From UBA1275 sp002323515 (GTDB lineage: Bacteria; Bacteroidota; Rhodothermia; Balneolales; Balneolaceae): 64,000 nt of DNA. Positions within the stretch are counted from its first letter, which is position 1. The number at the start of each line of letters is the position of its first letter. The stretch covers positions 5,239 to 69,238 of the forward strand of contig CAXGAH010000012.1 of assembly GCA_964007875.1 (NCBI GenBank). The letters run 5' to 3'. Positions 18,625 through 27,572 of the stretch are shown piece by piece. Position numbers and translations under genes: made by a program. Under the pieces are notes generated by a model. It ran no database searches and was not told where the DNA came from. It was given only the letters and a program-made list of their open reading frames with translations.

Positions 18625-21600
18625 ATGCGAATGAATCCTATGTCCTTTAATCACCTTTATATCATACTATTCACTGCCTTGTTTGGGTTATCAACTCCGG
18701 AAGTTTTTGCGCAAGTCACTGACTATGAGCCAAGCGAAGAACGATCAGATTTCAACAATCGTAAAATATCCATTATGGATGGAAATAGGTTAAGAGCTAC
18801 CTATCACAACAATGGCCACGCAGGACGTAGAAATTCGGGGGCATTGAATGAATTGCTATTTGAATTCCCTAGAAATACAAATAGGGAATACATGTATTTT
18901 ATGAGTGTGATGTTTGGTACAGAGGTGCCAGATCAAAGCACTCCTGAAGAGGATATTTTTCCGTTGGTCAATACCGCATCATACAAAACTTCTCGTGATG
19001 GGCGAAGTAATTGGTCCTTGAACCCTGTTGACGGCTATACCCGTGATAATTCCGATGAAATGGCGCGCAGTGATCGTGGTCCTGCATCTCCATTAGGGAA
19101 TACTTGGCCAAATGCATGGCCCGATAAATTTGAAGATGGGGGAGATGGATGGGCTGGTTCGTGGAATGGATATTTTGGTCGGGATCAATTCAATGCTGAC
19201 GTGGAGTTTTATTACAAAGCGGGAGACGATACCTATACCCGTTATGTGGGTTCACGATACCGACCTGACGAGACGGATCCTACTCGTGGTGGTCTTGGTT
19301 TAATTTTGGAAACCCGCATCTTGGCCTGGTCGCAAACACTAGTAAATGCGACTCATTTTAATTTATTTGAGTTGAAAAATGATGCGAGTTACGATTATCC
19401 TAGAATGGCTTTTGGTCTTTGGATTGCTGACTTCGTTGCAGGCGGTGGACCAACCGACACCCCTTTGTTTGATAATATCCGAGCTATTGCTTACTTAACA
19501 GATACAGATCGACAAAGTGGAGGTAACGTATTTGATGGGGGTCTAATTGGAGAGATGGGCTTAAAATTCATTGAAACCCCTGGTAATCCAATTGATGGTA
19601 TTGATAATGATGGTGATAGTGATAATTATAATACTAGTAGTGATATTTATGACCCGGAAAATGTTGATTTATATACTAGCTTAACTTCAGCAGCTGGAGG
19701 ATTCTATTATGATATTTCTACGGTTCAGGATACCTTAATTCGGGTATTTACAACTGCCGATTTTGAGGAACGAGTAATCAATATTGGTGATCCAATTGTT
19801 CTAATCCAAGACGACCATAGTCGGGTTATTCATACCTATGATGGGAGTTCATTTGTATCTCAAGGGCGTAACTATGATTTTGGCGGTGGACCTTTCACGG
19901 TTCAAGAAGATCTTTTTCCAGAAACTAATGAAGATTTTGGTATTCATATCGACGGTCTAGATAATGATTTTGACGGGACAATTGACGAGAACCAACCCAA
20001 TCATCTAACTAAGAGTACCTATATACCAGCCTTGGATCAGTTTCAAACCCGTCCTGTACGATTTATTAACTATCTCGAATTCAGTGTTGGTGATACGCTG
20101 CAAAAAGGATTGATTGTCCCGAATCAGACAATTCGAGCACGAATCTTAGAAGATGCAGCCTTTGCTTCTCTGGTCAATGATGAATATGCTGGGAGGCTTC
20201 AGAATTTTCATACAAGTGCTCCTATGATGGATGAAGGCCGTGAAGATTATTTTGATAATGACGACGATTGGAATATCCTAATTGATGATGTGGGAATTCA
20301 AGGCAATCCAAATTCTGCAAGTTTAGGGCAAGGTGACGGATTCCCAACATCGGGCGCAGGTACTGTATTTCCAGGAGAATCTGGCATTGATAAAACAGAC
20401 GTAAGTGAAACAGATCTTATAGGTGTATCACGAGTTCGTATCTTTGATGCAGGTTCTATGCAAGTTACTCAAGATGCAGATATTTGGCTGCGTTACTTGA
20501 TACCAGGTGAGTTTGTAGAAAAACAAGGATCTGATTCTGATATTTACGTGTCTTCAGGATTATTTCCTCTTGCAAAAGGAAGCTCTGAACGTTTCGCTGT
20601 GGCTATAACAGCAGCTCAAGAAAACCAACAAAGCGCTTTGTTCGATCGTCAACGTGTCAATCAGCGTTTGGAAGATGCTACCAAAGCTTATGAGGCCGAT
20701 TATCAATTTGCAATAGCACCGGATCCTCCAATCATTACCTCAGTGCCAGGAAATGGTAGAGTAACTCTATATTGGGATACTAATTCTGAAAATTCGTTTG
20801 ATCGGTATATGAATCTTCAAACGGGTAATGGTTATGATTTTGAAGGTTATAAAGTATATCGAACTACTGATGTGTCTTTTGAGGAAATTAGAAGTATAAC
20901 AGATGGTCGCGGGGGGAAAACATTTTTGCAACCTGTAGCTATTTACGACCTGCAGAACGGAGTATTTGGCTTTCATCCAGTTTCTGAAAATGGATTACAA
21001 TTTAATATGGGTAGTGACTCAGGTATTCGTCGTATATATGAGGATACTACCGTCGTTAATGGTCGTAAATACTATTATGCGGTTACTGCCTTTGACCGTG
21101 GTTTAGAGCAAGCGGGGATAAGTCCTTCTGAATCACCTGTTCAGATCTCTCTTAACCCTGATGGTAGTGTAGATTTCGGGCAAAATGTACTTGAAGTACG
21201 AGCGTCTAGAGAACAAGCTGGTTATATAAGTCCTACTAGTCCCCAAGCGGCTATATATCAGGGAGCACCTGGCGGGACTGTTGAGGTGGAGGTGATCGAC
21301 CCCACGGAGTTAAAGGCAGATAATTTATATGAGGTAGTCTTTGATGATACCTTATTAAGTGGAGGCTCAAATCCAGATACACTCAAGACAAAAAATTTCA
21401 CGCTTCGCAACATTACTACCGGTTCCCCCGATACGTTACTTTCCCGATACTCTACTTTAAATGGGGGTGGTAATCCTGTAACCGAGGGTTTCACTGTACG
21501 AGTCACCAACATCGAATCCTTCGGCCTAAACGAAGCTCGCTCAGGTTGGTTCGCTGCTGACCCTGGAGCCATGGACATACATGGATTTTCTTTTGTAACT

Positions 21601-22458
21601 CAGGCAGCACCTAAGGTTTCCGATTATGAATTAATTGTAGGGGATAATGTAGGATACGGGCAGTCTACCGAAAAAGAAATTGAAGTAGCAACGGGTATTT
21701 TCCAGACCTTACCATCCATTCCTACTAATTTTAAAGTCATTAATACCTATACTGAAGTTGAAGCCAAATATGCTTTTGCTGATTTAAATGTAAACACCTC
21801 TTTTCAACAAAGATGTAATCCAACTATAATTGTACCCGGTAATTATACGCCACCAGAACCAGGTAATATCTCAGCAGTAGCTGGTTTTAGTGGACGTTGC
21901 TCTGATGTACTGTTTTTGATAGAAGATTTTAGAGGGGTAGAGGATACACTAACCTATAAAATCGAAATGGCGCCATTGCTCATAGATGGTAATCTGGAAA
22001 CCAGAAATCCTATAGCTGGTGATACGCTTAAAATATTTACAACCAAACCATTCTCATCCAATGATATTTTTCGATTTCGGTTTGATAGTGAAAACATACC
22101 GCGAATTGACGCTGACTCGGCAGCATCTGCCCTTGACGAAATATTGGTCATCCCCAATCCTTATAAGGTGGCTAATATTTATGAGCCAAGCGTAACAAAT
22201 ACCAATTTTCAGCATAACCGTGAGCTCCATTTTACAGGTATGCCGGCGCCATCCACTCTGCGGATATTTACAGTCTCGGGGGTTCTCTTACGTGAAATAT
22301 TTATAACAGAATCAGACTTGACCAGTGCATATGGCGGGTCCTATGTTTGGAATATGCTCACGAAAGACAATTTAGAAATCTCCTATGGTATCTATCTCTA
22401 TCATATTAAAGCACCAGGAGTTGGCGAAAAGGTGGGTAAATTTGCGGTTATTAAATAA
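18625..22458 (+). CDS. Large secreted surface protein with Ca-binding-like motifs, FN3-like domain and T9SS-like C-terminus
   Basis: A 1277-residue exported protein of unknown function. A signal peptide ends near residue 30 (VFAQ). Three Asp/Asn-rich segments resemble calcium-binding loops: DGIDNDGDSDN (about 322), DGLDNDFDGTIDEN (about 442) and DYFDNDDDW (about 541). A fibronectin-III-like stretch begins near residue 702 (PPIITSVPGNGRVTLYWD). The last 105 residues (from ILVIPNPYK) resemble a T9SS sorting domain: LRIFTVSGVLLREI, a YGGSYVWNM loop and a closing SYGIYLYHIKA strand pattern. It sits 2 bp after the TonB receptor and 7 bp before the PorV-like gene. It could be a surface partner of the receptor in place of SusD; that is a hypothesis. 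Confidence 0.7.
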   Translation: MRMNPMSFNHLYIILFTALFGLSTPEVFAQVTDYEPSEERSDFNNRKISIMDGNRLRATYHNNGHAGRRNSGALNELLFEFPRNTNREYMYFMSVMFGTEVPDQSTPEEDIFPLVNTASYKTSRDGRSNWSLNPVDGYTRDNSDEMARSDRGPASPLGNTWPNAWPDKFEDGGDGWAGSWNGYFGRDQFNADVEFYYKAGDDTYTRYVGSRYRPDETDPTRGGLGLILETRILAWSQTLVNATHFNLFELKNDASYDYPRMAFGLWIADFVAGGGPTDTPLFDNIRAIAYLTDTDRQSGGNVFDGGLIGEMGLKFIETPGNPIDGIDNDGDSDNYNTSSDIYDPENVDLYTSLTSAAGGFYYDISTVQDTLIRVFTTADFEERVINIGDPIVLIQDDHSRVIHTYDGSSFVSQGRNYDFGGGPFTVQEDLFPETNEDFGIHIDGLDNDFDGTIDENQPNHLTKSTYIPALDQFQTRPVRFINYLEFSVGDTLQKGLIVPNQTIRARILEDAAFASLVNDEYAGRLQNFHTSAPMMDEGREDYFDNDDDWNILIDDVGIQGNPNSASLGQGDGFPTSGAGTVFPGESGIDKTDVSETDLIGVSRVRIFDAGSMQVTQDADIWLRYLIPGEFVEKQGSDSDIYVSSGLFPLAKGSSERFAVAITAAQENQQSALFDRQRVNQRLEDATKAYEADYQFAIAPDPPIITSVPGNGRVTLYWDTNSENSFDRYMNLQTGNGYDFEGYKVYRTTDVSFEEIRSITDGRGGKTFLQPVAIYDLQNGVFGFHPVSENGLQFNMGSDSGIRRIYEDTTVVNGRKYYYAVTAFDRGLEQAGISPSESPVQISLNPDGSVDFGQNVLEVRASREQAGYISPTSPQAAIYQGAPGGTVEVEVIDPTELKADNLYEVVFDDTLLSGGSNPDTLKTKNFTLRNITTGSPDTLLSRYSTLNGGGNPVTEGFTVRVTNIESFGLNEARSGWFAADPGAMDIHGFSFVTQAAPKVSDYELIVGDNVGYGQSTEKEIEVATGIFQTLPSIPTNFKVINTYTEVEAKYAFADLNVNTSFQQRCNPTIIVPGNYTPPEPGNISAVAGFSGRCSDVLFLIEDFRGVEDTLTYKIEMAPLLIDGNLETRNPIAGDTLKIFTTKPFSSNDIFRFRFDSENIPRIDADSAASALDEILVIPNPYKVANIYEPSVTNTNFQHNRELHFTGMPAPSTLRIFTVSGVLLREIFITESDLTSAYGGSYVWNMLTKDNLEISYGIYLYHIKAPGVGEKVGKFAVIK

Positions 22459-22465
22459 GGCATTT

Positions 22466-23488
22466 ATGAAAACAGAACGAATGACATCACGCTTAGTTTG
22501 GACACTTCTTTTGATAGCTATTCCGGTGGCTGCATATCCACAATTATCTAAGGTGGGTACCTCTGCAGCAGAGTTTCTACGAATACCGGTAGGGGCACGA
22601 GCATCTTCAATGGCAGCATACACTGCTAATATAAATGATGGTTCGTCTATGATACTAAATCCGGCTGGCTTAGCCACTTTAGCTAATAGTGAAGTACTTT
22701 TAGAGATAACACCTTGGTATTTAGATATGACTCATAGTTTTTTTGGGGCAGCCATGCCTACCGAAAAGGGGGTATTTGGAGTTCATGTGCTATCATTGAA
22801 TTATGGTGAATTTGAAGAAACTACCGCTGAGGCGCAAGGATTAACCGGACGAACTTTTAGCGCCTATTCCGTATCCTTTGGCCTCACTTATGCAAGGCAG
22901 TTACTTCCTCAATTTAGTATTGGAGGTACCGCAAAAGTGGTATATGAGCAAATTGCGAAGAGCTCAGCTTCGGCCTTAGCCTTCGATATCGGAACAGTTT
23001 ATCAAACTCCCTTTGATGATATCCGATTTGGAGTCAGTGTCACTAATTTTGGGTCTAAGTTACAAATGAATGGAAATGATTTGATTATTAGTTCGGACCC
23101 AGATGAATCACAATCAGGGAATTATGAACCCGATGCATTACTTGCTACACAGGCTTTTGACCTGCCACTAATGCTTAAAGTAGGGCTAACTTGGGATGCG
23201 TTTGAACGAGAAAATGCTCGTATGACATTTTCAGTGGATGGAAACAATCCCACTAACAACACCCAAAGTGTAAGTATTGGCGGTGAACTAGCACTTGCAA
23301 ACGAACAAGTGATGCTCCGCGCTGGCTTACCCTATGTAGGTCAAGAGAATAAGATAGAGACATTTACTTCTGGAGTAGGAGTTCGATATCGTACACCTAA
23401 TGGTCTTGGACTTGGTTTCAACTACAGCTATCATGGATATGATTACTTGGGAGATATCAATAAACTCAGCATTCAGATTTTATTTTGA
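22466..23488 (+). CDS. PorV/PorQ-like outer-membrane protein
   Basis: A 340-residue FadL-like barrel protein of the PorV/PorQ (UPF0164) family. A signal peptide (about 1-25) is followed by the family hallmark KVGTSAAEFLRIPVGARASS with ILNPAGLA near residue 55, then alternating amphipathic strands to the C-terminal LSIQILF. PorV proteins serve T9SS by shuttling cargo from the translocon to the attachment complex. The ATG at 22466 with TAAGG 5 nt upstream is preferred over a longer frame from 22385 that would overlap the previous gene. Being encoded between two exported proteins suggests a locus-specific PorV paralogue. Confidence 0.82.
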   Translation: MKTERMTSRLVWTLLLIAIPVAAYPQLSKVGTSAAEFLRIPVGARASSMAAYTANINDGSSMILNPAGLATLANSEVLLEITPWYLDMTHSFFGAAMPTEKGVFGVHVLSLNYGEFEETTAEAQGLTGRTFSAYSVSFGLTYARQLLPQFSIGGTAKVVYEQIAKSSASALAFDIGTVYQTPFDDIRFGVSVTNFGSKLQMNGNDLIISSDPDESQSGNYEPDALLATQAFDLPLMLKVGLTWDAFERENARMTFSVDGNNPTNNTQSVSIGGELALANEQVMLRAGLPYVGQENKIETFTSGVGVRYRTPNGLGLGFNYSYHGYDYLGDINKLSIQILF

Positions 23489-23492
23489 TTAC

Positions 23493-23506
23493 AGTTTAAT
23501 TAAACT
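23493..23506. promoter_or_regulatory. Perfect 14-bp AT-rich palindrome between PorV-like gene and glucan-binding cargo gene
   Basis: AGTTTAATTAAACT is an exact inverted repeat in the 24-bp gap. It could be a protein-binding or mRNA-folding site. AT-rich palindromes of 12 bp also occur elsewhere (for example ahead of rho), so chance is a serious alternative. Confidence 0.25.
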
Positions 23507-23512
23507 AATAAC

Positions 23513-26500
23513 ATGAACAATACACTAATAACAAATCATAATAATATGAACACAATAAATACAATCCTTAAACAAGGTTTGGTAGCGCTTTTAGCTATTT
23601 TTGTAAGTGTTGGCACCGTTCATGCTCAGGAAATGATGTCCCACTCAAATGGGGTATTTTTTTCAGAGTATATAGAGGGGGGTGGCCAGAATAAAGCCTT
23701 TGAAATATTTAATTCTACAAGTGAAGATATTGACTTAGGTAATTATATAGTGCTAGGCAATTACAATGGAAATCCATTCAATGATACTCTACGTTTTCCT
23801 GTTGGTACGATGTTAGCCTCGATGGATGTCTTTGTAGTTGCACACGAAGACGCCGATTCTAAAATTACTGAGGTAGCAGATTCTTTAATTGAGAATCCAT
23901 TTTCTGATGGTACGTCATACATAACTGCTTTTAATGGGGATGATGCGAGAGCCTTAGTCCATATTGATGGGACTGATTCTACCATAGTAGATTATTTTGG
24001 AACATCTGAAAATGATCCAGGGTCAGGTTGGGATGTAGCTGGAATTTCAGCAGGAACTAAGGATCATACTTTAGTACGAAAAGTTGATATAAAGCGAGGT
24101 AATCCTATACCTCTATCCTCATTTGGCACCAAAAACACAAATTCTGAGTGGGAAGTTTTTGATAAAGATAATCTTGATTTTATCGGAGACCATAAATTTG
24201 AAGAATATAAACCAATGGATCCCGATGGAATAATTGTTAATAAAAACAGTGATTTTCAAGATGTTCAACTTGGTACCGCAGCAAATGTTGATGGTTGGTT
24301 CTTTCAAAAAACAGATTATGCAACCTTTGATTTCATTGCTGATACTGTTAATCCTGCAAATACTTTACAGAAGACTACAATTACAGATATAGAAAATGCT
24401 CCTAATGCATTTGCCGTTCAGGTAGCTAGCTCTGGGAATGTAATTAAAGCTGGTACTGAGTATATGTTTAAAGCTCGTTTATACATAGAAGCAAGTAATG
24501 GTGACGCTACTGCAAAGATAAATTTCACAACCAATACAGTTGGTGTTAATAAGTATGGAATGGTAGTGAATACAGGAGAATGGTTAGACTTATCGATATC
24601 TGATACGCCTATTGTATTAGAAGAAGAGGTAACGGCAAATATAGGAGTTCACTTATCACACAATACTCAAGTAAATGGAGATATAATTTATTTGGATTAC
24701 ATAAGAGTAATAGAAGTGAAAAAAGAACCAGTTATGGTTCATTTTAATGTGAATACATCTACTATGCCAGATACTTTAAGAGGTCATCATTTTATGCAAA
24801 TAAGAGGTGGTTTTGTTGGGCCAGATGTCACAGGAGCTGCCTCTGATGGTATGATTACATGGGATTCTATGTCACGACATATGTATTCAATGGGTGGTGA
24901 CTATTGGTGGAGTGATTTCCTAATGTCTCCAGGTGATACTTTGAATTATAAATTTTGGGCAGGAGTAAATCCCGATACCCCTTTAACTAATGGCAGTGAA
25001 CAGGGTTGGGAAAGTGGAGATAATAATGTATTCATTTTGCCAAGTGATTTTGCTGGTGCAGACACTACTGTAGATTTGCAATTTTATGAAACTAGAGAAG
25101 CACCATACCCGATATCTGATGATAGCATTTCATTATTTTTCAGAGTAAATATGGGGCCTGCAATCAAGTCTGGAAATTTTGATCCTGCTACAGATACTGT
25201 TGGTGTTCGCGGTAGTTTTGATGGTTGGGCGAGTGGCATAACCCTAGAACCTGGCGCTAACCAAGGAGATAATTACTTTTTTGAGGGAACCAAGCAAATA
25301 AGTCATGGTGAGGCAGAGCCTATTACTGAGGTATCTTATAAATTCATCACTATGGATGAAGAAGGGACTATCGGTTGGGAATCAGATCCAAATCGTACAT
25401 TCGATATGCCAGCTAATGATACTACACTTCATTGGGACTATTTTGACCGATTAGGTTTTCCACCTGCAAACGTAAATACTGAGCCAGTAGCAGTCACATT
25501 TACAGTTAATATGGCTACTCTTTTAGATACCCTACAAGACTACCATACAGTTCAACTTAAAGGAGCTCCATCTGGAGCAGATGCAGCTGAGACTGGCCTT
25601 GGTGAAATTATAACTTGGGATGCAAATACTCTTCAATTAGATCATATAGATGGTGATGTTTGGGGTACAACATTTGACATGTCACCAGGTGATTTATTAA
25701 ACTACAAATTTTGGGCTGGTGTAGATCCCGAAACGCCATTAATTAATGGGCCAGAGCAAGGTTGGGAAAGTGGAGGAAATAATCAATTTGTGCTTCCTGC
25801 TACGGCTAGTGGAGATACGGTGGTACCAATGCAGTGGTATGAATTCAGAGAACCACCATATGATCCAAGTGACGATACTTTAACTATATTGTTCAAGGTC
25901 AATATGGGAGGTCCAATTCAAACTGGAGATTTCGATCCTGAAACCGATATGGTTGGAGTAAGAGGAAATCCAGCATTTTTTGATAATCCAGCTGACTGGT
26001 CCACTTCTGCTTTCTATCTTGATGAGGTAGGAGGAAGCGGAAATAATATATTCTATGCTGGTATTGCTCAAATGCCTAGAGATAGCGCTATCTTAATTGA
26101 AGAAGAGATGGCATATAAATTTGTATTTGAGGTAGATGGTGAGACCACTTGGGAATCTAGGGCGGATAGATTCACTCATATACCAGAAGTAGATACAACA
26201 CTTAAGTGGGTGTATTTCAATGATACTCCACCTTCTGATACACCAATATTGAGTACTACACTTAATTTTGAGGTAAATGTTGGAATTCTTGAAGGTTTAG
26301 GGTATTTCAATTCTTCAATTGATTCAGTCTTTGTTAGAGGCTCATTCAATTCTTGGGGTGTTCAAAATGAAATGACTTTTAATTCATTTTCTGGAACCTA
26401 TGAGGAATCAAATATTCCATTAAATGTTCCTGTGGGAGCTGAACACAAGTATAAATACTATTTGAAGTGGGATGCATCTAGGGATGATGAAACAAGTACT

Positions 26501-27457
26501 AACTTTTTGGCTGGAATTACTCATGATGGTTCAGGCTGGGAGGAACCTGGTGTTACAGGTGGTGCTGATCGTCAATTAGTGATTGAAGATGCTGCTAATC
26601 AACCTAAGAGATCGGAGTTCTTTAACGGAGTTGAGCCTAAGGCATTGTTAACTTCGCAAAATGTTGAAGATGGAGCAATATCAGTTACTTTTTCAATAGA
26701 TATGTCGCCAGCAGTAGAAAATGTTTCAGCACCTTTTGATGTATCAAATGATTCTGTATATCTATATGCTGACACGCCATTCTTTGTTCTTACACAGGGC
26801 TTAATTGTTCCAGGTGATGCTGGTGAGAATTTCATGACTATGCCTGATGAAATGCGGGAAAGTTTGAGATTTAAAGATGATAATGGTGATATGGTTTATA
26901 CACTTGATTTAGATCTTCAACTACCAACTTTGAATCACATGGGTTTCCGAATCGGATATGGGGAACCAACATCACAAGATGGATCTATGTTTACTCACGG
27001 TTCAGGATTTGATGCAGGTCGGCGACATTATCAATATATACAGCCAATTGTTGCTGGTAATGGTTCGGTGACCTGGCCAAGCAGTTTCACTCTACCAACA
27101 TTAACTTGGGTAGCAGAAGACTTAGCTTGGGAAACACCGCCGGATTATAATACGCCTACTACTTCCTCAGAATTAGATGAATCAATGGTTAAGAAATTTG
27201 CTTTAGAGCAAAATTATCCTAATCCATTTAACCCTACTACAAATATAAGTTTTAGTCTGGCTGATGCTTCACCAGTTAAATTGACTATATATAACTTATT
27301 GGGTCAGGAAGTTGCTAGGTTAATTAGTGGTAAAGTAATGAATGCTGGTACTCATACGGTTGCCTTTAATGCAGCATCATTATCCTCTGGTGTTTATTTA
27401 TACCGTTTGGAAGCGGGTAGTTTTGTAAGCAACAAACGCATGACATTAATTAAATAA
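23513..27457 (+). CDS. T9SS-exported multi-domain protein with lamin-tail and starch-binding-like modules
   Basis: A 1314-residue exported protein. A signal peptide is followed by a lamin-tail-like domain (about 45-180: FFSEYIEGGGQNKAFEIFN) and a jelly-roll carbohydrate-binding-like segment (about 235-390). Next come E-set/CBM20- or SusE/F-like modules: A1 (about 406), B1 (about 538), A2 (about 658), B2 (about 789), C (about 914) and D (about 1055). Modules B1 and C show VRGSF(D/N)xW, like starch-binding folds. The end (from about 1225) is a clear type A sorting domain: LEQNYPNPFNPTTNISF, LTIYNLLGQEVARL, LSSGVYLYRLEAG. No catalytic motif was seen. It probably holds alpha-glucan at the cell surface for the nearby amylases. 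ATG 23546 is an alternative start. Two hairpins follow the gene. Confidence 0.8.
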   Translation: MNNTLITNHNNMNTINTILKQGLVALLAIFVSVGTVHAQEMMSHSNGVFFSEYIEGGGQNKAFEIFNSTSEDIDLGNYIVLGNYNGNPFNDTLRFPVGTMLASMDVFVVAHEDADSKITEVADSLIENPFSDGTSYITAFNGDDARALVHIDGTDSTIVDYFGTSENDPGSGWDVAGISAGTKDHTLVRKVDIKRGNPIPLSSFGTKNTNSEWEVFDKDNLDFIGDHKFEEYKPMDPDGIIVNKNSDFQDVQLGTAANVDGWFFQKTDYATFDFIADTVNPANTLQKTTITDIENAPNAFAVQVASSGNVIKAGTEYMFKARLYIEASNGDATAKINFTTNTVGVNKYGMVVNTGEWLDLSISDTPIVLEEEVTANIGVHLSHNTQVNGDIIYLDYIRVIEVKKEPVMVHFNVNTSTMPDTLRGHHFMQIRGGFVGPDVTGAASDGMITWDSMSRHMYSMGGDYWWSDFLMSPGDTLNYKFWAGVNPDTPLTNGSEQGWESGDNNVFILPSDFAGADTTVDLQFYETREAPYPISDDSISLFFRVNMGPAIKSGNFDPATDTVGVRGSFDGWASGITLEPGANQGDNYFFEGTKQISHGEAEPITEVSYKFITMDEEGTIGWESDPNRTFDMPANDTTLHWDYFDRLGFPPANVNTEPVAVTFTVNMATLLDTLQDYHTVQLKGAPSGADAAETGLGEIITWDANTLQLDHIDGDVWGTTFDMSPGDLLNYKFWAGVDPETPLINGPEQGWESGGNNQFVLPATASGDTVVPMQWYEFREPPYDPSDDTLTILFKVNMGGPIQTGDFDPETDMVGVRGNPAFFDNPADWSTSAFYLDEVGGSGNNIFYAGIAQMPRDSAILIEEEMAYKFVFEVDGETTWESRADRFTHIPEVDTTLKWVYFNDTPPSDTPILSTTLNFEVNVGILEGLGYFNSSIDSVFVRGSFNSWGVQNEMTFNSFSGTYEESNIPLNVPVGAEHKYKYYLKWDASRDDETSTNFLAGITHDGSGWEEPGVTGGADRQLVIEDAANQPKRSEFFNGVEPKALLTSQNVEDGAISVTFSIDMSPAVENVSAPFDVSNDSVYLYADTPFFVLTQGLIVPGDAGENFMTMPDEMRESLRFKDDNGDMVYTLDLDLQLPTLNHMGFRIGYGEPTSQDGSMFTHGSGFDAGRRHYQYIQPIVAGNGSVTWPSSFTLPTLTWVAEDLAWETPPDYNTPTTSSELDESMVKKFALEQNYPNPFNPTTNISFSLADASPVKLTIYNLLGQEVARLISGKVMNAGTHTVAFNAASLSSGVYLYRLEAGSFVSNKRMTLIK
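24728..26240 (+). repeat. Tandem duplication of a ~252-residue two-module unit
   Basis: Inside the glucan-binding cargo gene a unit of about 756 bp occurs twice in a row (about 24728-25483 and 25484-26240). Matching landmarks are VNTSTMPDTL/VNMATLLDTL, SPGDTLNYKFWAGVNPDTP/SPGDLLNYKFWAGVDPETP, SEQGWESGDNN/PEQGWESGGNN and GNFDPATDTVGVRG/GDFDPETDMVGVRG. The protein identity is high in these blocks but the DNA has diverged. Confidence 0.8.
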
Positions 27458-27470
27458 ATTCTAGTAACAA

Positions 27471-27497
27471 TGGAGCAGGAGAGTTGATCCTGCTCTA
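27471..27497 (+). terminator. Hairpin after the glucan-binding cargo gene
   Basis: GAGCAGGA (27473-27480) pairs with TCCTGCTC (27488-27495) around a 7-nt loop, extended by two more pairs at the base. It begins about 15 nt after the stop at 27457. The T-run behind it is poor, so termination may be partial. Confidence 0.6.
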
Positions 27498-27518
27498 TGT
27501 TATTTGAACGTCTTAACT

Positions 27519-27544
27519 CACAGAGGCGATGAAAGGCCTCTGTG
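27519..27544 (+). terminator. Second hairpin ahead of the LacI-type regulator
   Basis: CACAGAGGC (27519-27527) pairs perfectly with GCCTCTGTG (27536-27544) around an 8-nt loop. It lies 22 nt after the first hairpin and 28 nt before the regulator start. It may terminate, attenuate or protect an mRNA end. Confidence 0.45.
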
Positions 27545-27572
27545 TATTTAACCAAATTAAATGAACTAACCA

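Noticed and set aside
27502..27516. Possible second LacI operator near TTGAACGTCTTAA
   Set aside because: Only three of six base pairs around the central CG are symmetric, so it does not match the site at 13875.
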